From the NCBI RefSeq assembly GCF_000744255.1, contig NZ_JQLO01000001.1, forward strand, positions 1,550,001-1,614,000: DNA of 64,000 bases, given 5' to 3'. Shown one piece after another: positions 47,132 through 57,346 of this stretch. This DNA is from Carnobacterium divergens DSM 20623 (GTDB lineage Bacteria > Bacillota > Bacilli > Lactobacillales > Carnobacteriaceae). Under the pieces are notes generated by a model. It saw nothing but the letters and a program-made list of their open reading frames with translations. It was not told where the DNA came from and ran no database searches. Each line of letters begins with the position of its first letter. The stretch's first letter is position 1. The position numbers and the translations under genes are program-made.

Positions 47132-48598
47132 ATGAGAAATTTATTAAACAAGCAATCTTTACGCCAATTAGAATTATTAGAATATTTGTATGATAATAGC
47201 TGGACTACTTTGGATGCCGCTTGTCAAACTCTAGGTTACTCAAAAATGTCAATTCGTAATGATATCCAATTTTTAAATCAAGCTTCAAAAAATTTTACAA
47301 TTAAAACTTCAAAAAAGCAGGGAATTCTTTTAAGCTTTCCCATTAATTATTCGCGCACTTGCATTTATTCATTTGTTTTGACAAATAGCATTGAGTTTAA
47401 ACTGTTGGAAACTATTTTTTTTAACGAAACACACTCATCTGAGAGTTTAGCAGCTGAACTTTACATTAGCGTATCCACACTCCACCGATTAATAAAAAAC
47501 CTAAATAAAAAGTTATCTTTTTTGAATTTTTCAATTTCTTGCATTCCACATAAATTAATAGGAAGTGAAATGGCTATTCGTAACTTCATGATCCAGCTTA
47601 TTATTGAGAAATACTCCCACGCCAACTATCCTTTTTCTAATGCTCAGGAATCTCTTTTAGAAAAAATGTTTATGTTTATCGAAGTGCGCTCTTGCTTTTC
47701 ATTAAACTATTCTGATATTGATAAACTAAAAATATGGACTATCGTTACTATCATTAGAATTAAAAATAAACACACCATTCAATTCTCCGACACAAATCCA
47801 AATAGAAGCTTCAATAACCTATTAAGTAATCGTATGATCGTGTTAGATTTCAAAAAACATTTTAATTTAAAACTTACTAAACCGTTATTAAACCAACTTC
47901 TTATCCTTTTTAGTAACGATAGATACGCTAGAAATCCTCTTCAGTTGGAATCTATTAAGATAAAAAATAGTAGAAATTGGCATTTATATGATAAATGCAA
48001 AAGATTGCTCATACTTATTTCTGACGACATAGGCGTTAAGATTCCTAATTTCGAACATGTTTTGCTTCATTTATTTAATGAGATAAATTTGTACTATGGG
48101 CAAAATCATCTATTATTTGATAAAAAAAAAGACTTTATTAGAAATTCAATTTCACAAAACGTTGTTTTCTATCAATGTTTTTTACAAAATTATCAAAAAA
48201 TTTTTACTACTTATAACACTTCAGAGAGTCAATTGTACAATCTTTGTTACTGTCTGCTGATTCATTGGAAACAGTTAATTATTGAATTAGAAAAAAAAAA
48301 TCCCTGTACAACGATTGGCATTTTTTTTAATTCAGATTTAGAACATATGAACCTTCTATGTGAATACATTCAATCAAAATTCAATCAAGAATGTATCGTG
48401 ACCGTTATTCATCAACGATCCATCACCCAATTAAAAAAAAATGCTTCACAATATGACATCATCATAACGAATATAGATGGAATTATTTTACCCAAAACGC
48501 CTATCTACTGCTGTTCCTTACTTCCAACTATAGATGACTTGGCTGTTATCGGAAAACTAATTAGAGAACACCGGCTATCACAATCCGCCTCTAAATAA
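47132..48598 (+). CDS. Mga-type transcriptional regulator (operon I)
   Basis: 488 residues from the ATG at 47132 (AAAGGAG, 5 bases before). The N-terminal winged helix (SLRQLELLEYLYDNSWTTL, YSKMSIRNDIQFL) is followed by a second Mga HTH domain (SAAELYISVSTLHRLIKN-like, about 100-125) and a long helical region. The C-terminal 90 residues resemble the EIIB-like domain of Mga/AtxA (TIGIFFNSD, QYDIIITNIDG). It lies head to head with WxL operon I and probably controls it. No PRD histidines were identified with certainty. Confidence 0.82.
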   Translation: MRNLLNKQSLRQLELLEYLYDNSWTTLDAACQTLGYSKMSIRNDIQFLNQASKNFTIKTSKKQGILLSFPINYSRTCIYSFVLTNSIEFKLLETIFFNETHSSESLAAELYISVSTLHRLIKNLNKKLSFLNFSISCIPHKLIGSEMAIRNFMIQLIIEKYSHANYPFSNAQESLLEKMFMFIEVRSCFSLNYSDIDKLKIWTIVTIIRIKNKHTIQFSDTNPNRSFNNLLSNRMIVLDFKKHFNLKLTKPLLNQLLILFSNDRYARNPLQLESIKIKNSRNWHLYDKCKRLLILISDDIGVKIPNFEHVLLHLFNEINLYYGQNHLLFDKKKDFIRNSISQNVVFYQCFLQNYQKIFTTYNTSESQLYNLCYCLLIHWKQLIIELEKKNPCTTIGIFFNSDLEHMNLLCEYIQSKFNQECIVTVIHQRSITQLKKNASQYDIIITNIDGIILPKTPIYCCSLLPTIDDLAVIGKLIREHRLSQSASK

Positions 48599-48832
48599 CA
48601 TAGAATAAAACATTACAATCATACAAAAAACATGGATACTTATGGCTATCCAAAAAAACAGCTTAACTATTAGAGGAGTAACAACCAATTACAGGGAAAT
48701 TAAATCAAGCAAGTAGATAGGCAGCTTCAACAGACAAACCAACTAAATAAAATTTATCATACAACATTTGTGTAGAGTAGTAGGGTATGTTTTTTAGTTG
48801 GACGGTTCTTATTTTTTGAACAGTCTACGCTA
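48599..48832. other. Intergenic stretch after the Mga-type regulator
   Basis: No open frame of note and no clear regulatory element was seen on either strand before the terminator at 48833. Confidence 0.5.
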
Positions 48833-48885
48833 AAAAAGCATTTCTTGTTAAATTCATCCTTCGAATTCAACAAGAAATGCTTTTT
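48833..48885. terminator. Large terminator between convergent genes
   Basis: Arms AAAAAGCATTTCTTGTT...AATTC and GAATT...AACAAGAAATGCTTTTT (about 22 pairs) enclose a 7-base loop, with T-rich ends on both strands. It probably serves the histidine kinase gene ending at 48914 and also the regulator on the plus strand. Confidence 0.88.
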
Positions 48886-48913
48886 ATTAAAATACTAGAT
48901 TCGTTCCTCACCC

Positions 48914-50341
48914 TCAAAAAAATAGTTTAAAAACCATTCCTTGACCATTTTCCATCGGTACAAATTCATAACCTAATTGATTTTTTTTCAAAAGTTGACT
49001 GACAATAAATAAACCTAGTCCCGTCCCACCATCTTTCCTATTTCTAGCAAAATCAGGTCGATAAAAAGCCTCAAAAATTTGGTCTAATTCTTGTTTTTTT
49101 AAGGGTTCGCATTCGTTTTTAATTTGGAATTCCCCCTTAGTTACCGTAAGACTAATCCGTCCGCCTGCTTTTGTATACTTCATTGCATTACTGATTAAAT
49201 CAGAAATGACTCTTTGGACTTCTGCTGGATTTGCTTTAATTTTAATTGGCTCTATAGCAATCTCCAAGTGATAATCTTGCTTGATAACAAACGATTCAAA
49301 TTTAGGGAGCTCAGCTTCAATTAATTCATTTAATTGGAAAGTTGTCTTTTTTTGTTCTTCTATTTTATCTAATTTTGAAATATAAAGAATATCATTAATT
49401 AAGTCCGCTTGCTCTTTTAATAGCATTTGGCACACTTCTAAATATTTATCTCGATCTTGGTACGGCCCTACTTTATGCACCATTCCTTCAACAATCCCTG
49501 AAAGTGCAGTCAATGGGGTTTTTAATTCGTGAGAAGCCATCTGCATAAACTCGGTTTTTGAATTTTCAAGTTTTGAAATAATTAGTAAATCCTGATTTAA
49601 TTGTTCATTTGTAGTTACCAAGCTCGCATGCAAATAGTGAATATCTTTAGACAATTCACTGATTTCATCAACGCCCTTGATATCATTATCTAGAATTTCA
49701 TTAGAAAACGTCATTTGTCTAGTAGTTTCAGAAATTTTAGTAATTCTCTTCGTTGAGAAATAGGAATATAAATAGGCGCCAAAGGCCCCAATTACAAAAC
49801 AAATCAGCAAGACTAACGGATAGATGTCAAGAAGAACCTCTTGAGCCTCATTAATGGGTTGTAACGGATAAATGACCGTTAATACATACTTTCTTTGCTG
49901 ATTGTCTTTAAACGCTTCATTATATGTCAAATACTGTAAATCATTATTTACTTTTGCCGTTTGACTATACGTGGCAATTTCTTCTAAATCTGAAAATAAA
50001 ATCGCTGCTCCTTCAACCTGCTGCACTTCATTAGTTTGCTGTATATTGGCTGCATCAGATAATTGTAGCGTATTTGGGTAAATTATCTTCCCATTAGGAT
50101 CCTTCAAAATAAAAGTCAATCCGCTATAAAAGGATTCTTGTGACAAAATTTGAAAAGAATCTGATGAAGTTGGCTGTTCTTCTATTTTTGTAACGACAAG
50201 TTTTATTGCTACTTTAAGTTCTCTTTCCTTCTTCATTTGATAATAATTAGGCATCAAAAGATAAAGAATACTAAAAGCAATCGTCACAATAAGGATGATG
50301 ATTCCTGAAGTATAAAGAAAATTTTTTGTTCTGATTTTCAA
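48914..50341 (-). CDS. Sensor histidine kinase without intact partner
   Basis: 475 residues. Two membrane helices (about 10-30 and 172-195) flank an outer sensor domain of about 140 residues. A HAMP-like segment follows, then the H box SHELKTPLTALSG (near residue 270), N box ISDLISNAMKY and G box DGGTGLGLFIV. It is of the VanS/PhoR type. It follows the ABC permease gene by 72 bases. No response regulator gene stands beside it; a decayed one lies upstream of the operon at 53687-53952. It may now signal to another regulator or be on the way to loss. Confidence 0.9.
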   Translation of the reverse strand: MKIRTKNFLYTSGIIILIVTIAFSILYLLMPNYYQMKKERELKVAIKLVVTKIEEQPTSSDSFQILSQESFYSGLTFILKDPNGKIIYPNTLQLSDAANIQQTNEVQQVEGAAILFSDLEEIATYSQTAKVNNDLQYLTYNEAFKDNQQRKYVLTVIYPLQPINEAQEVLLDIYPLVLLICFVIGAFGAYLYSYFSTKRITKISETTRQMTFSNEILDNDIKGVDEISELSKDIHYLHASLVTTNEQLNQDLLIISKLENSKTEFMQMASHELKTPLTALSGIVEGMVHKVGPYQDRDKYLEVCQMLLKEQADLINDILYISKLDKIEEQKKTTFQLNELIEAELPKFESFVIKQDYHLEIAIEPIKIKANPAEVQRVISDLISNAMKYTKAGGRISLTVTKGEFQIKNECEPLKKQELDQIFEAFYRPDFARNRKDGGTGLGLFIVSQLLKKNQLGYEFVPMENGQGMVFKLFF

Positions 50342-50413
50342 AATCTACATCCTCCTGCTTTCCATTTTCTTTTAGTATAACGGTTTTATCAAATGACGCA
50401 ACCTTATTTAGAT

Positions 50414-51643
50414 TTATTCGTATCGTAATGCCTCAATTGGATCTAGACGAGAGGCCTTCATGGCTGGCAATAATCCAAAAATCAACCCAATAACAATTGA
50501 AAATAAGACACTTCCTAGAATGGCAATTAGCGAGATATAATAAGGATAGCCCAATAAGCTTGTTGCTAGTTTTCCTCCAGCTAATCCAAGGGTAATTCCT
50601 AAAATACCACCCAATAAAGTCAATACAATAGACTCCATCAGAAATTGGGTTAAGATTGTTTCTCGCCTTGCTCCTAGTGCTTTTTTGATTCCTATTTCAC
50701 GCGTTCGCTCAGTTACGGAAACGAGCATAATATTCATCACGCCAATTCCCCCTACAATTAAAGAAATACTTGCAAGGCCACCTAATAATTGGAATTGAGA
50801 ACGTGCATAATCTTCCATACTTTTTTCCATTTCCTTTGAATTTTGAATACCAAATAAATAATCGGATTTAGGAATCATTTTATTTAACGTATCGGCCACA
50901 CGATTAGCAACTGGCTGTAAATCATCTGATTTTTCTGTTTGAACTGTTACTTTAGGCTCTGGATTAAGAGTGCCCATGAACTTAGACCAGTTGTTAATGC
51001 TCACAAACGCTCGATCTGTTTTTTTATCAAATGAAAACATTCCCGTTTGTTGATCTTCTTTGGGTTTTACGACACCTACAAGTCGGTACGGTAGCCCTTT
51101 AATTTCAATCAACTTACCAATGCCATCTCCTTTTGGAAATAACTGTTGATAAAGAGATTGATCTACTACTGCTACTTGTTCTGAAAGAGCATAATCGCTT
51201 TGATTTAACAGTCTGCCTTCTAATAAAGAATAGCCTTCGTAATTGAAATAATTATCTGTAATCCCTAAAACTTTACTCGTAACAGAGTTATTTTTAAGGC
51301 TCACATCGGTTTCAGCTTCATAGCTTACCGTTGCGTCCTTAACACCAGCAACCGTTTGAACTTGTTTAATTTGCTGCGAAGTAAGCGGCTTTAGATAGTC
51401 TGGCTTCTTTCCATTATCGTTACCATATTGTCCACTTAGCGTCTCCTTTGTTGCGTATTGTAACGAAATACTATTGTTTTCTCCACCTAACATACTTTTT
51501 TTAGTGTTTTCTGTGTTTCCTTCAACAATACTAAAAATAGCAACAATGGAGCCAATCCCAATAATCACACCAATCATCGTTAAAATCGATCGTAATTTAT
51601 GGGCCCAAATCGACTCTAATGAAAGCAAAATATTTTCACTCAT
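50414..51643 (-). CDS. MacB/YknZ-like ABC permease
   Basis: 409 residues with one N-terminal membrane helix (about 20-42), an outer MacB-core domain (about 45-270) and three C-terminal helices with the FtsX motif MLVSVTERTREIGIKKALGA. It forms a tripartite-style efflux complex with the two genes before it. Overlap with the ATPase gene is 8 bases. Confidence 0.9.
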   Translation of the reverse strand: MSENILLSLESIWAHKLRSILTMIGVIIGIGSIVAIFSIVEGNTENTKKSMLGGENNSISLQYATKETLSGQYGNDNGKKPDYLKPLTSQQIKQVQTVAGVKDATVSYEAETDVSLKNNSVTSKVLGITDNYFNYEGYSLLEGRLLNQSDYALSEQVAVVDQSLYQQLFPKGDGIGKLIEIKGLPYRLVGVVKPKEDQQTGMFSFDKKTDRAFVSINNWSKFMGTLNPEPKVTVQTEKSDDLQPVANRVADTLNKMIPKSDYLFGIQNSKEMEKSMEDYARSQFQLLGGLASISLIVGGIGVMNIMLVSVTERTREIGIKKALGARRETILTQFLMESIVLTLLGGILGITLGLAGGKLATSLLGYPYYISLIAILGSVLFSIVIGLIFGLLPAMKASRLDPIEALRYE

Positions 51644-52325
51644 CTAATGCCTCCTTTCGTTCATCTGAAATAATTTCACCATCACGAATCACAATTTTTC
51701 GATTTGTATAATCGGCAATTTCAGCTTCATGAGTAATAATAATAATCGTTTTACCTAGTTTATTAAATTCATCAAAAAGCGCCATAATTTCCGTACTTGT
51801 TTTTGTATCCAACGCTCCTGTTGGTTCATCCGCTAAAATAAAATCAGAATTCGTTACTAATGCTCTTGCAATCGCAACACGTTGTTTTTGTCCCCCTGAA
51901 AGAGCAGGTGGTCGAAAGCTTAAACGTTGAGATAATCCAACCTTATCAAGGGCACTAACGGCTCTTCTTGAGCGCTCATATTTTGTTATTTTTGAATAAA
52001 TCAAGGGCAGTTCTACATTTTTTTGAACGGACAAACGTGGCATTAAATTGAAATTTTGAAAGACAAATCCTATGGATTGATTTCGTAAGTCAGATAGTTG
52101 GCGCTCGTTTAAGTTTAAAATATCTGTATCATAGATGTGGTAGTCTCCAGAAGTTGGTTTATCTAAACAACCAATGATGTTCATTAAGGTAGATTTCCCA
52201 GATCCAGAAGGTCCCATAATTGAAATGTAGTCCCCTTTTTCTATTTCTAAATTGATGTTTTTTAAAATAGCTATTTCTTCTTCTCCTTGCCAATAAGATT
52301 TATAAATATTTTTCAAGCTAATCAT
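51636..52325 (-). CDS. MacB/YknY-like ABC ATPase
   Basis: 229 residues: Walker [20 protein letters not shown], signature [15 protein letters not shown], Walker [13 protein letters not shown], switch His in IIITHE. A typical LolD/MacB-type ATPase. It overlaps both neighbours by 8 bases, so the three are translationally coupled. Confidence 0.94.
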   Translation of the reverse strand: MISLKNIYKSYWQGEEEIAILKNINLEIEKGDYISIMGPSGSGKSTLMNIIGCLDKPTSGDYHIYDTDILNLNERQLSDLRNQSIGFVFQNFNLMPRLSVQKNVELPLIYSKITKYERSRRAVSALDKVGLSQRLSFRPPALSGGQKQRVAIARALVTNSDFILADEPTGALDTKTSTEIMALFDEFNKLGKTIIIITHEAEIADYTNRKIVIRDGEIISDERKEALDE

Positions 52326-53553
52326 GAATTGGCACCTTCATTCCTTCTTTAATAAGTTTTGTTGGAAAAACAATTGTATCTTCTTTTGTTAATCCCGAAT
52401 TAACTTCAATCGTCTTGGCTTCTTCATTCGATTTTCCTAGGGTTACTTCTTGTTTAACAACTTGACCTTTGATCACTTTCCAAACAAATTTTTTGTCCTT
52501 TTCATTCATAATATAATCTGTAGGAAGACTGACTTTCGCATTTTCTTCTTTTTCAGGTTGAATATAGACATGGTTGCCAATATTAGGCATATCTTCTCCA
52601 TTTTCCATCACGACTTCAAACGGATATTTAGAAATCGTACTTTCCTCTTTTTCGTCTGTTGCCGTTGCATCAACTCTAGCAATTTTTCCACGCCATGTTT
52701 TACTTTGGTCTTTTCGATCAATTAATTTGACAGGTTGGTCAACTGCAATTTCTCCTTTTTGAAATTCATCTACTTTCCCAAGAACTCTTAAAACAGAAGT
52801 ATCCATAATTTCCATAAAACTTTCTGGCTGTGAACCAGTACTGACAGTGCTGTTAATCTGAGTATCGTCTATTTTTTGAATAATGCCATCTACGTCTGAT
52901 ACTACTTCTGAACTTCCATATTTTTCATTTGTTAGTTGCTGTGTGCGTTCTGCTTTTTGTAAGTCTAATTTAGCATCACTTAATTCGCTTTTAGCTGTTT
53001 CAATCTCATTTTTCCCTAACTCAACTGTTTCTTCTAAACTTTTTTTCTCTTGATTTAAAGATTCTTTTTCTTCTGTAGTCGCATTGTTGACTTTATTCGT
53101 TAATGCTGTTAATTCATCCGTTTTTTTAGTCAATTGTGTTCGTTTTGTTGCAATTGATTCGTTTAATTGATTGATTTTATTTTGGAGTTTTGTTCGATCA
53201 GTCTCGGCTTCTTCCATCGCAATTTGACCATCAGGGTTGCTATAAGAAAAAAGTTTTTGACCTTTTGTTACTTTGTCTCCTACTTTTACAAATACTTCAT
53301 TAATTTTTCCTTTTGCAGAATCTGCATTTAGTTTACTTGTTGCATTAGGCGCTACTTTACCAGTCAAATAAGATTCGCCTTTTGACGTGCTACTAGACAT
53401 CAAATCACTGACTTTGTTTACTTGAGGCGCATCTTGAACTAAATTGCTTTCTTGTTGTTTCTGATTAGATACTACATAAATCGATGTACCTGCAACGATA
53501 ATTCCTGCTACTGTTAGTGCGATTATTAATTTTTTCTTTTTCTTCTTTATCAT
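52318..53553 (-). CDS. HlyD/YknX-like efflux adaptor protein
   Basis: 411 residues with an N-terminal membrane anchor after a Lys-rich start (KLIIALTVAGIIVAGTSIYVV). Two lipoyl-like halves (INEVFVKVGDKVTKGQKLF and SDVDGIIQKIDD) flank a coiled coil of about 110 residues. A beta-barrel region ends the protein. With the next two genes it makes a YknXYZ-like exporter, known in B. subtilis for protection against a toxic peptide; the substrate here is unknown. Confidence 0.9.
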   Translation of the reverse strand: MIKKKKKKLIIALTVAGIIVAGTSIYVVSNQKQQESNLVQDAPQVNKVSDLMSSSTSKGESYLTGKVAPNATSKLNADSAKGKINEVFVKVGDKVTKGQKLFSYSNPDGQIAMEEAETDRTKLQNKINQLNESIATKRTQLTKKTDELTALTNKVNNATTEEKESLNQEKKSLEETVELGKNEIETAKSELSDAKLDLQKAERTQQLTNEKYGSSEVVSDVDGIIQKIDDTQINSTVSTGSQPESFMEIMDTSVLRVLGKVDEFQKGEIAVDQPVKLIDRKDQSKTWRGKIARVDATATDEKEESTISKYPFEVVMENGEDMPNIGNHVYIQPEKEENAKVSLPTDYIMNEKDKKFVWKVIKGQVVKQEVTLGKSNEEAKTIEVNSGLTKEDTIVFPTKLIKEGMKVPIHD

Positions 53554-53642
53554 TGTTTTCCCTCATTTCTTTACTAGTCAAATCATACCAAAGCCTCGTG
53601 AAGCCATTATGTAACTTATCTGTATTTAATCTGTATTTTTCA

Positions 53643-53683
53643 AAAAAAAAAAGCATCTTCCATTAAATGAAAGATTGCTTTTC
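53643..53683 (-). terminator. Terminator of the former response regulator gene
   Basis: Arms AAGCATCTT (53652-53660) and AAGATTGCTT (one bulge), followed on the minus strand by a run of about ten T. It lies 4 bases past the stop of the response-regulator relic. Confidence 0.75.
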
Positions 53684-53686
53684 TCC

Positions 53687-53952
53687 TCATTGACCTAATT
53701 TGTAGCCCAGACCTTTACAGATAATTATGTTTTATTACCCAATTTTTTTTCGTGTCAAATATTGCCACGATTTTCAATTAAATAATATAAAATTTCAGCT
53801 TCTTTGACAGTCAAATGGGCTTCTTCTTAAAATCACTTCAACTCGCTTGACCAATAAATAATTTTTCAACTAGTCAGCTAAGCGACCAATGAAATCATTT
53901 AAGTGTCTTATTTGCTAGCAATACTGTTATAAAAACTAACCAATTTTCATAC
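53687..53952 (-). pseudogene. Relic of an OmpR-type response regulator
   Basis: In shifting frames the minus strand encodes pieces of a response regulator in the right order: LVFITVLLANK and NDFIGRLAD (end of the receiver), LLVKRVEVILRR (linker helix), HLTVKEAEILYYLIENRGNI (winged helix) and KGLGYKLGQ (the final hairpin, normally G-x-GY-x-(L/F)) before a stop at 53687. At least three frameshifts and in-frame stops break it, and the first half of the receiver is missing. It sits upstream of the efflux operon whose last gene is a histidine kinase, so it is almost surely the lost partner. Confidence 0.8.
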
Positions 53953-54030
53953 CAAATTATTTTTTCTTTACTTAATACGACTTAATTATCCTGCCCCCAG
54001 TTCACGTCACTTTCAAAAGAAGTATAAATA
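53953..54030. other. Short stretch between the relic and the WxL II terminator
   Basis: No gene seen. It may contain further unrecognisable remains of the response regulator. Confidence 0.3.
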
Positions 54031-54069
54031 AAAAGGCGCTCTCAAAGCGAATCTCACGCTTAGAGCACC
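54031..54069 (-). terminator. Terminator of WxL operon II
   Basis: Compound stem: GGCGCTCT with AGAGCACC (one mismatch) and inner AAGCG with CGCTT (54035-54069), then TTTTTAT on the minus strand. It lies about 190 bases after the last WxL gene; no gene occurs in between. Confidence 0.78.
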
Positions 54070-54254
54070 TTATTTTTGCCTCCAACTAACAAAATTGACA
54101 CAATTGAATTATATCAATTTCGTTGAATTTTTTCTGACATTTCAATTATACATATCATAACGAAAACTTTATATTTTAAGATGATAACTATACAACTCAA
54201 AAAATTAAATAAAAATCAAAACAACTAAATGTATATTTGTATTGAATTTAGAGA

Positions 54255-54842
54255 TTATTGATTTGAAACACTATCCATTAATGTCCATGTCAATGTTGTA
54301 GTATATTGACCTATAACTTTAGTTGTAACCCCAGGTACACTTAATGATGCATTTCCTGTTTTAAAGTTTTCAGTTGCTAGACCATTACCTTGACCTTTGT
54401 TAGCATCCATAATTACTGAAGAGTCTCCATTTGGATTTAAAACAACATTCGATTTCACATTAGCAATTGCTGTTGAATTAGCATCTAATTCTTGTGTATC
54501 TAATGTAATTTGCGCGTTAGTTAACTCTTTTTCTCCATTCATAAATTGTCCATCCTGTGCTAATCTTAGTTCCCAACCTGTTTCTGTACCACGTAGGTCT
54601 TGTACAGTTGCTTTACTATCTGTTTCAGTTTTATACGTTTCATCTGAACCTGAAATCTCATGATCTCCAAAATTTAAATCAGCAACTTCTAATAGTGTTA
54701 ACGCTCCATTTGCAGGAGTTTTAAATCCAACATTTCCATTTGACCCTTTATTATCTGCTTCTTCAGCATGTACAATTACTCCACCCATTACGCTTCCTAA
54801 TACACTTGCAGTTACTAACGATGTCAATAAATTTTTTTTCAT
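54255..54842 (-). CDS. WxL-domain cell-surface protein (operon II)
   Basis: 195 residues from the ATG at 54842 (GAGGAG 10 bases before). Signal peptide ending VHAEE, then GNVGFKTPANGALTLL and a complete WxL domain with TGWELRLAQDGQFMNG and the final TTTLTWTLMDS. It is the counterpart of the protein at 43053-43796 but lacks the DPT stalk. It overlaps nothing but starts next to the LPXTG gene stop. Confidence 0.9.
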   Translation of the reverse strand: MKKNLLTSLVTASVLGSVMGGVIVHAEEADNKGSNGNVGFKTPANGALTLLEVADLNFGDHEISGSDETYKTETDSKATVQDLRGTETGWELRLAQDGQFMNGEKELTNAQITLDTQELDANSTAIANVKSNVVLNPNGDSSVIMDANKGQGNGLATENFKTGNASLSVPGVTTKVIGQYTTTLTWTLMDSVSNQ

Positions 54843-54843
54843 T

Positions 54844-55122
54844 TTAACCATTCTCCTCTTCTTCTTTAGTTTTTAATTTCATTATTCCTATTAAAATTAC
54901 TATCGATATTCCTATAATAATTATAAATACATTATTTTCACTGCCTGTCTTAGGCAATGATTCATTTGTCTCTGAATTAGGTTTTCCTTCATAAAATCCA
55001 ACTCTTACTTCACTCTTATGAGAATCAACAACTTCTGCATTAGCAGGAATATCACTCCATAGAAAAATGAATACAGAAAACATTACCATTATTGCTAAAA
55101 AAATTTTTTTCATTATATTCAC
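54844..55122 (-). CDS. Small LPXTG-anchored surface protein (operon II)
   Basis: 92 residues: signal peptide (ending PANAEV), SEVRVGFYEGKP, LPKTGSENN, a membrane helix rich in Ile and the tail KLKTKEEEENG. The sortase motif is intact. It is the counterpart of 43801-44085, in the same position between large and small WxL genes. Confidence 0.87.
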   Translation of the reverse strand: MNIMKKIFLAIMVMFSVFIFLWSDIPANAEVVDSHKSEVRVGFYEGKPNSETNESLPKTGSENNVFIIIIGISIVILIGIMKLKTKEEEENG

Positions 55123-55124
55123 TC

Positions 55125-57194
55125 CTAACTATTAGGTACTCCATTTTCAAGTGTCCAATCAATAACAGCTTGGTATTCATCAACTAATGCTTTTCCAGCA
55201 GGCACTTCTAATTCTAGCCCTACTTTATTGTCTATCCATTCTGAAGATAAATTAACCTCATCATGACTATCTGTTGAATGACTAATTATTTGAGTTTTAT
55301 CTTTGGTACTAATTATCTCTTTATTTCCATCTTTATCAATAAAGTTTAACGTACTTCCAAGTGCTTTGTTAGATTCTTTTCCAACAAAATCTTTCATTAA
55401 TTGTGCAGACATAGTCCATGTCGAACCTATAGATCTAAAATCTTCAACAACAAGATCACCTACTTTTGATTCAATAAAATAGTTTTCAGTTTTTGCTGAA
55501 AGAATATGATCACCAAAGTTTATTTGTGATGGCGCAGATATGAATACAAGTTGGCCTTTGTATTCATATACGACTGTTTGTGGCTCATTTTTTAAAATAC
55601 CTTGAGCATTATCAGGTGTCTTGTTCAAAATATAACCATCAAATATTTTACTATCTGTAGAGTAAGAGTCACCAATTTTCCCACTAATTTGTTCTTGTGG
55701 AATGATGTCTTTTCCATCATCATCTATATATTTAACTGTAACTGGGGCTGCATTTTCCCTATCTATAATGTGAACTATAGATTTTTTAATAGTTGTATTA
55801 CCAGATGAATTTTTCACGCTATAGGTAACTTCATAATCCCCACTTATTTTAGGATCAAGTTTAGAATAATCCACAATAACTTGATTTGTTATATTCCCAT
55901 CAATTGTATCAACAGCGCTAATGTTTTCAAGTAATTTAGTATTAATGTTACCATCATTTAAATCATTAACATAAAAAGTCTTGTCTTCCACAGTTAACGT
56001 AGGGTAAAGTTCACTATTTCCATCTTCTGAAAAAATGTTATTAAGTTCAAACTTCGTTTCATCAATTAAAACACCTGATGAAGTAACGATATAATTATAC
56101 GCCGTTGAATGATACGTTGTTAATTCATCAGTCACACCTGCTTGTAACTGAATCCTGTAACTAATCTGTGAATCAACCTCACCACCCATTTTTTCTATTT
56201 CTTCTTCTGATTTAAATTCTATCCAAACTTTTTTTGTTGACTCATTAGGATCAAGAGTAATTGTGTACCATTCTTTTGGAATTTCTATATTAGTTACGTC
56301 ATTAAAAACTCTAATGTCATTAGTGTCAATATTAGTTGTTCCGGTTCCGCTAAATGGTTCAATACTCCAAGCAAATTTGTAATGTGCATTTGGCGGTAGC
56401 TTATAATTACCACCATAATTTATTTGAGTAAAATTTTGTACTAAAAACGAATTTTTATAAAAAATCCCTGTAGGTAATCCTTCAATATCTTCATCTGATT
56501 TAGCAAAAAAGTTCCCAACTTCGTTTGGTCCTAATCCCCAAAAAGCATTTAAAAATCCATATGAAGGAGGATTTAAATTTTCCTTTACAATAAAAGAGGG
56601 TGTATTATTTATCACTTCCGATTCTTGACCATTAAAATCAGTCGCATTTATTGATACATCGTAACTTTGATCTACTATTCCAGTAATTTTTCCAGAAATT
56701 TTAATATCAATTGTTGAATTTCCTACTATTTGTTTTTTTAAAGTTAACTCAAGGACCCCTGATTCTTTATTTAATGATGCAGTAAAAAATTCTTGTAACT
56801 GTGGATCGTTCAAAAAAATAGAAGTCATGTCTATCCCATCTACGGGTAACATAATACTAATGGTCGTTCCTTTTTCAATAACATTTCCATCTGAATTAGA
56901 TATTTTAATGCTTCCTTTGTATAAATCTCCTAAATAATATTCAGTAGCATTAGCAGTATAAGAAATAGCATTATCTGGTAGAGATAAAATAGTATTTTTA
57001 TTCGATGCTACAAGTTTACTATTAACACTATTATTTTTTTTTAAAACATTTTCTCCAATAGGTATCACCTCTGTAGAAGCAGTATCTACTATTTTTTCAG
57101 CCACTACTGTATTTGTCATAAGCATTAAAAACCCATTCAGAATCAATATCCCCAATCCAAAGATTGTAAATAGCTTTTTACTTCTTCTTTTCAT
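55125..57194 (-). CDS. Large WxL-domain protein with Ig-like and MucBP domains
   Basis: 689 residues from the ATG at 57194 (GAGGAGGG upstream). Signal peptide, then about 390 residues of adhesin-like beta sequence (ISIMLPVDGIDMTS, WGLGPNEVGNFFAKS), an Ig-like DUF5011 domain (NISAVDTIDGNITNQV, GDYEVTYSVKNSSG), a MucBP repeat (VTVKYIDDDGKDIIP, VVYEYKGQ) and a C-terminal WxL region (GSTWTMSAQLMKDF, AVIDWTLENG). It is the candidate ligand-binding subunit of operon II. Confidence 0.87.
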   Translation of the reverse strand: MKRRSKKLFTIFGLGILILNGFLMLMTNTVVAEKIVDTASTEVIPIGENVLKKNNSVNSKLVASNKNTILSLPDNAISYTANATEYYLGDLYKGSIKISNSDGNVIEKGTTISIMLPVDGIDMTSIFLNDPQLQEFFTASLNKESGVLELTLKKQIVGNSTIDIKISGKITGIVDQSYDVSINATDFNGQESEVINNTPSFIVKENLNPPSYGFLNAFWGLGPNEVGNFFAKSDEDIEGLPTGIFYKNSFLVQNFTQINYGGNYKLPPNAHYKFAWSIEPFSGTGTTNIDTNDIRVFNDVTNIEIPKEWYTITLDPNESTKKVWIEFKSEEEIEKMGGEVDSQISYRIQLQAGVTDELTTYHSTAYNYIVTSSGVLIDETKFELNNIFSEDGNSELYPTLTVEDKTFYVNDLNDGNINTKLLENISAVDTIDGNITNQVIVDYSKLDPKISGDYEVTYSVKNSSGNTTIKKSIVHIIDRENAAPVTVKYIDDDGKDIIPQEQISGKIGDSYSTDSKIFDGYILNKTPDNAQGILKNEPQTVVYEYKGQLVFISAPSQINFGDHILSAKTENYFIESKVGDLVVEDFRSIGSTWTMSAQLMKDFVGKESNKALGSTLNFIDKDGNKEIISTKDKTQIISHSTDSHDEVNLSSEWIDNKVGLELEVPAGKALVDEYQAVIDWTLENGVPNS

Positions 57195-57346
57195 CTTAAC
57201 CCTCCTCTCTTTGTCTTAACAACAATTGTGGTATAAAGTATTTACAAATTTATACTACCATCTTGATAAATATAAATCTTTTTTTTTATTTAAAATAAAT
57301 TTTCAAAAATTGAAAATTTATTCTAAATTCTCCACGTTCTACCATC

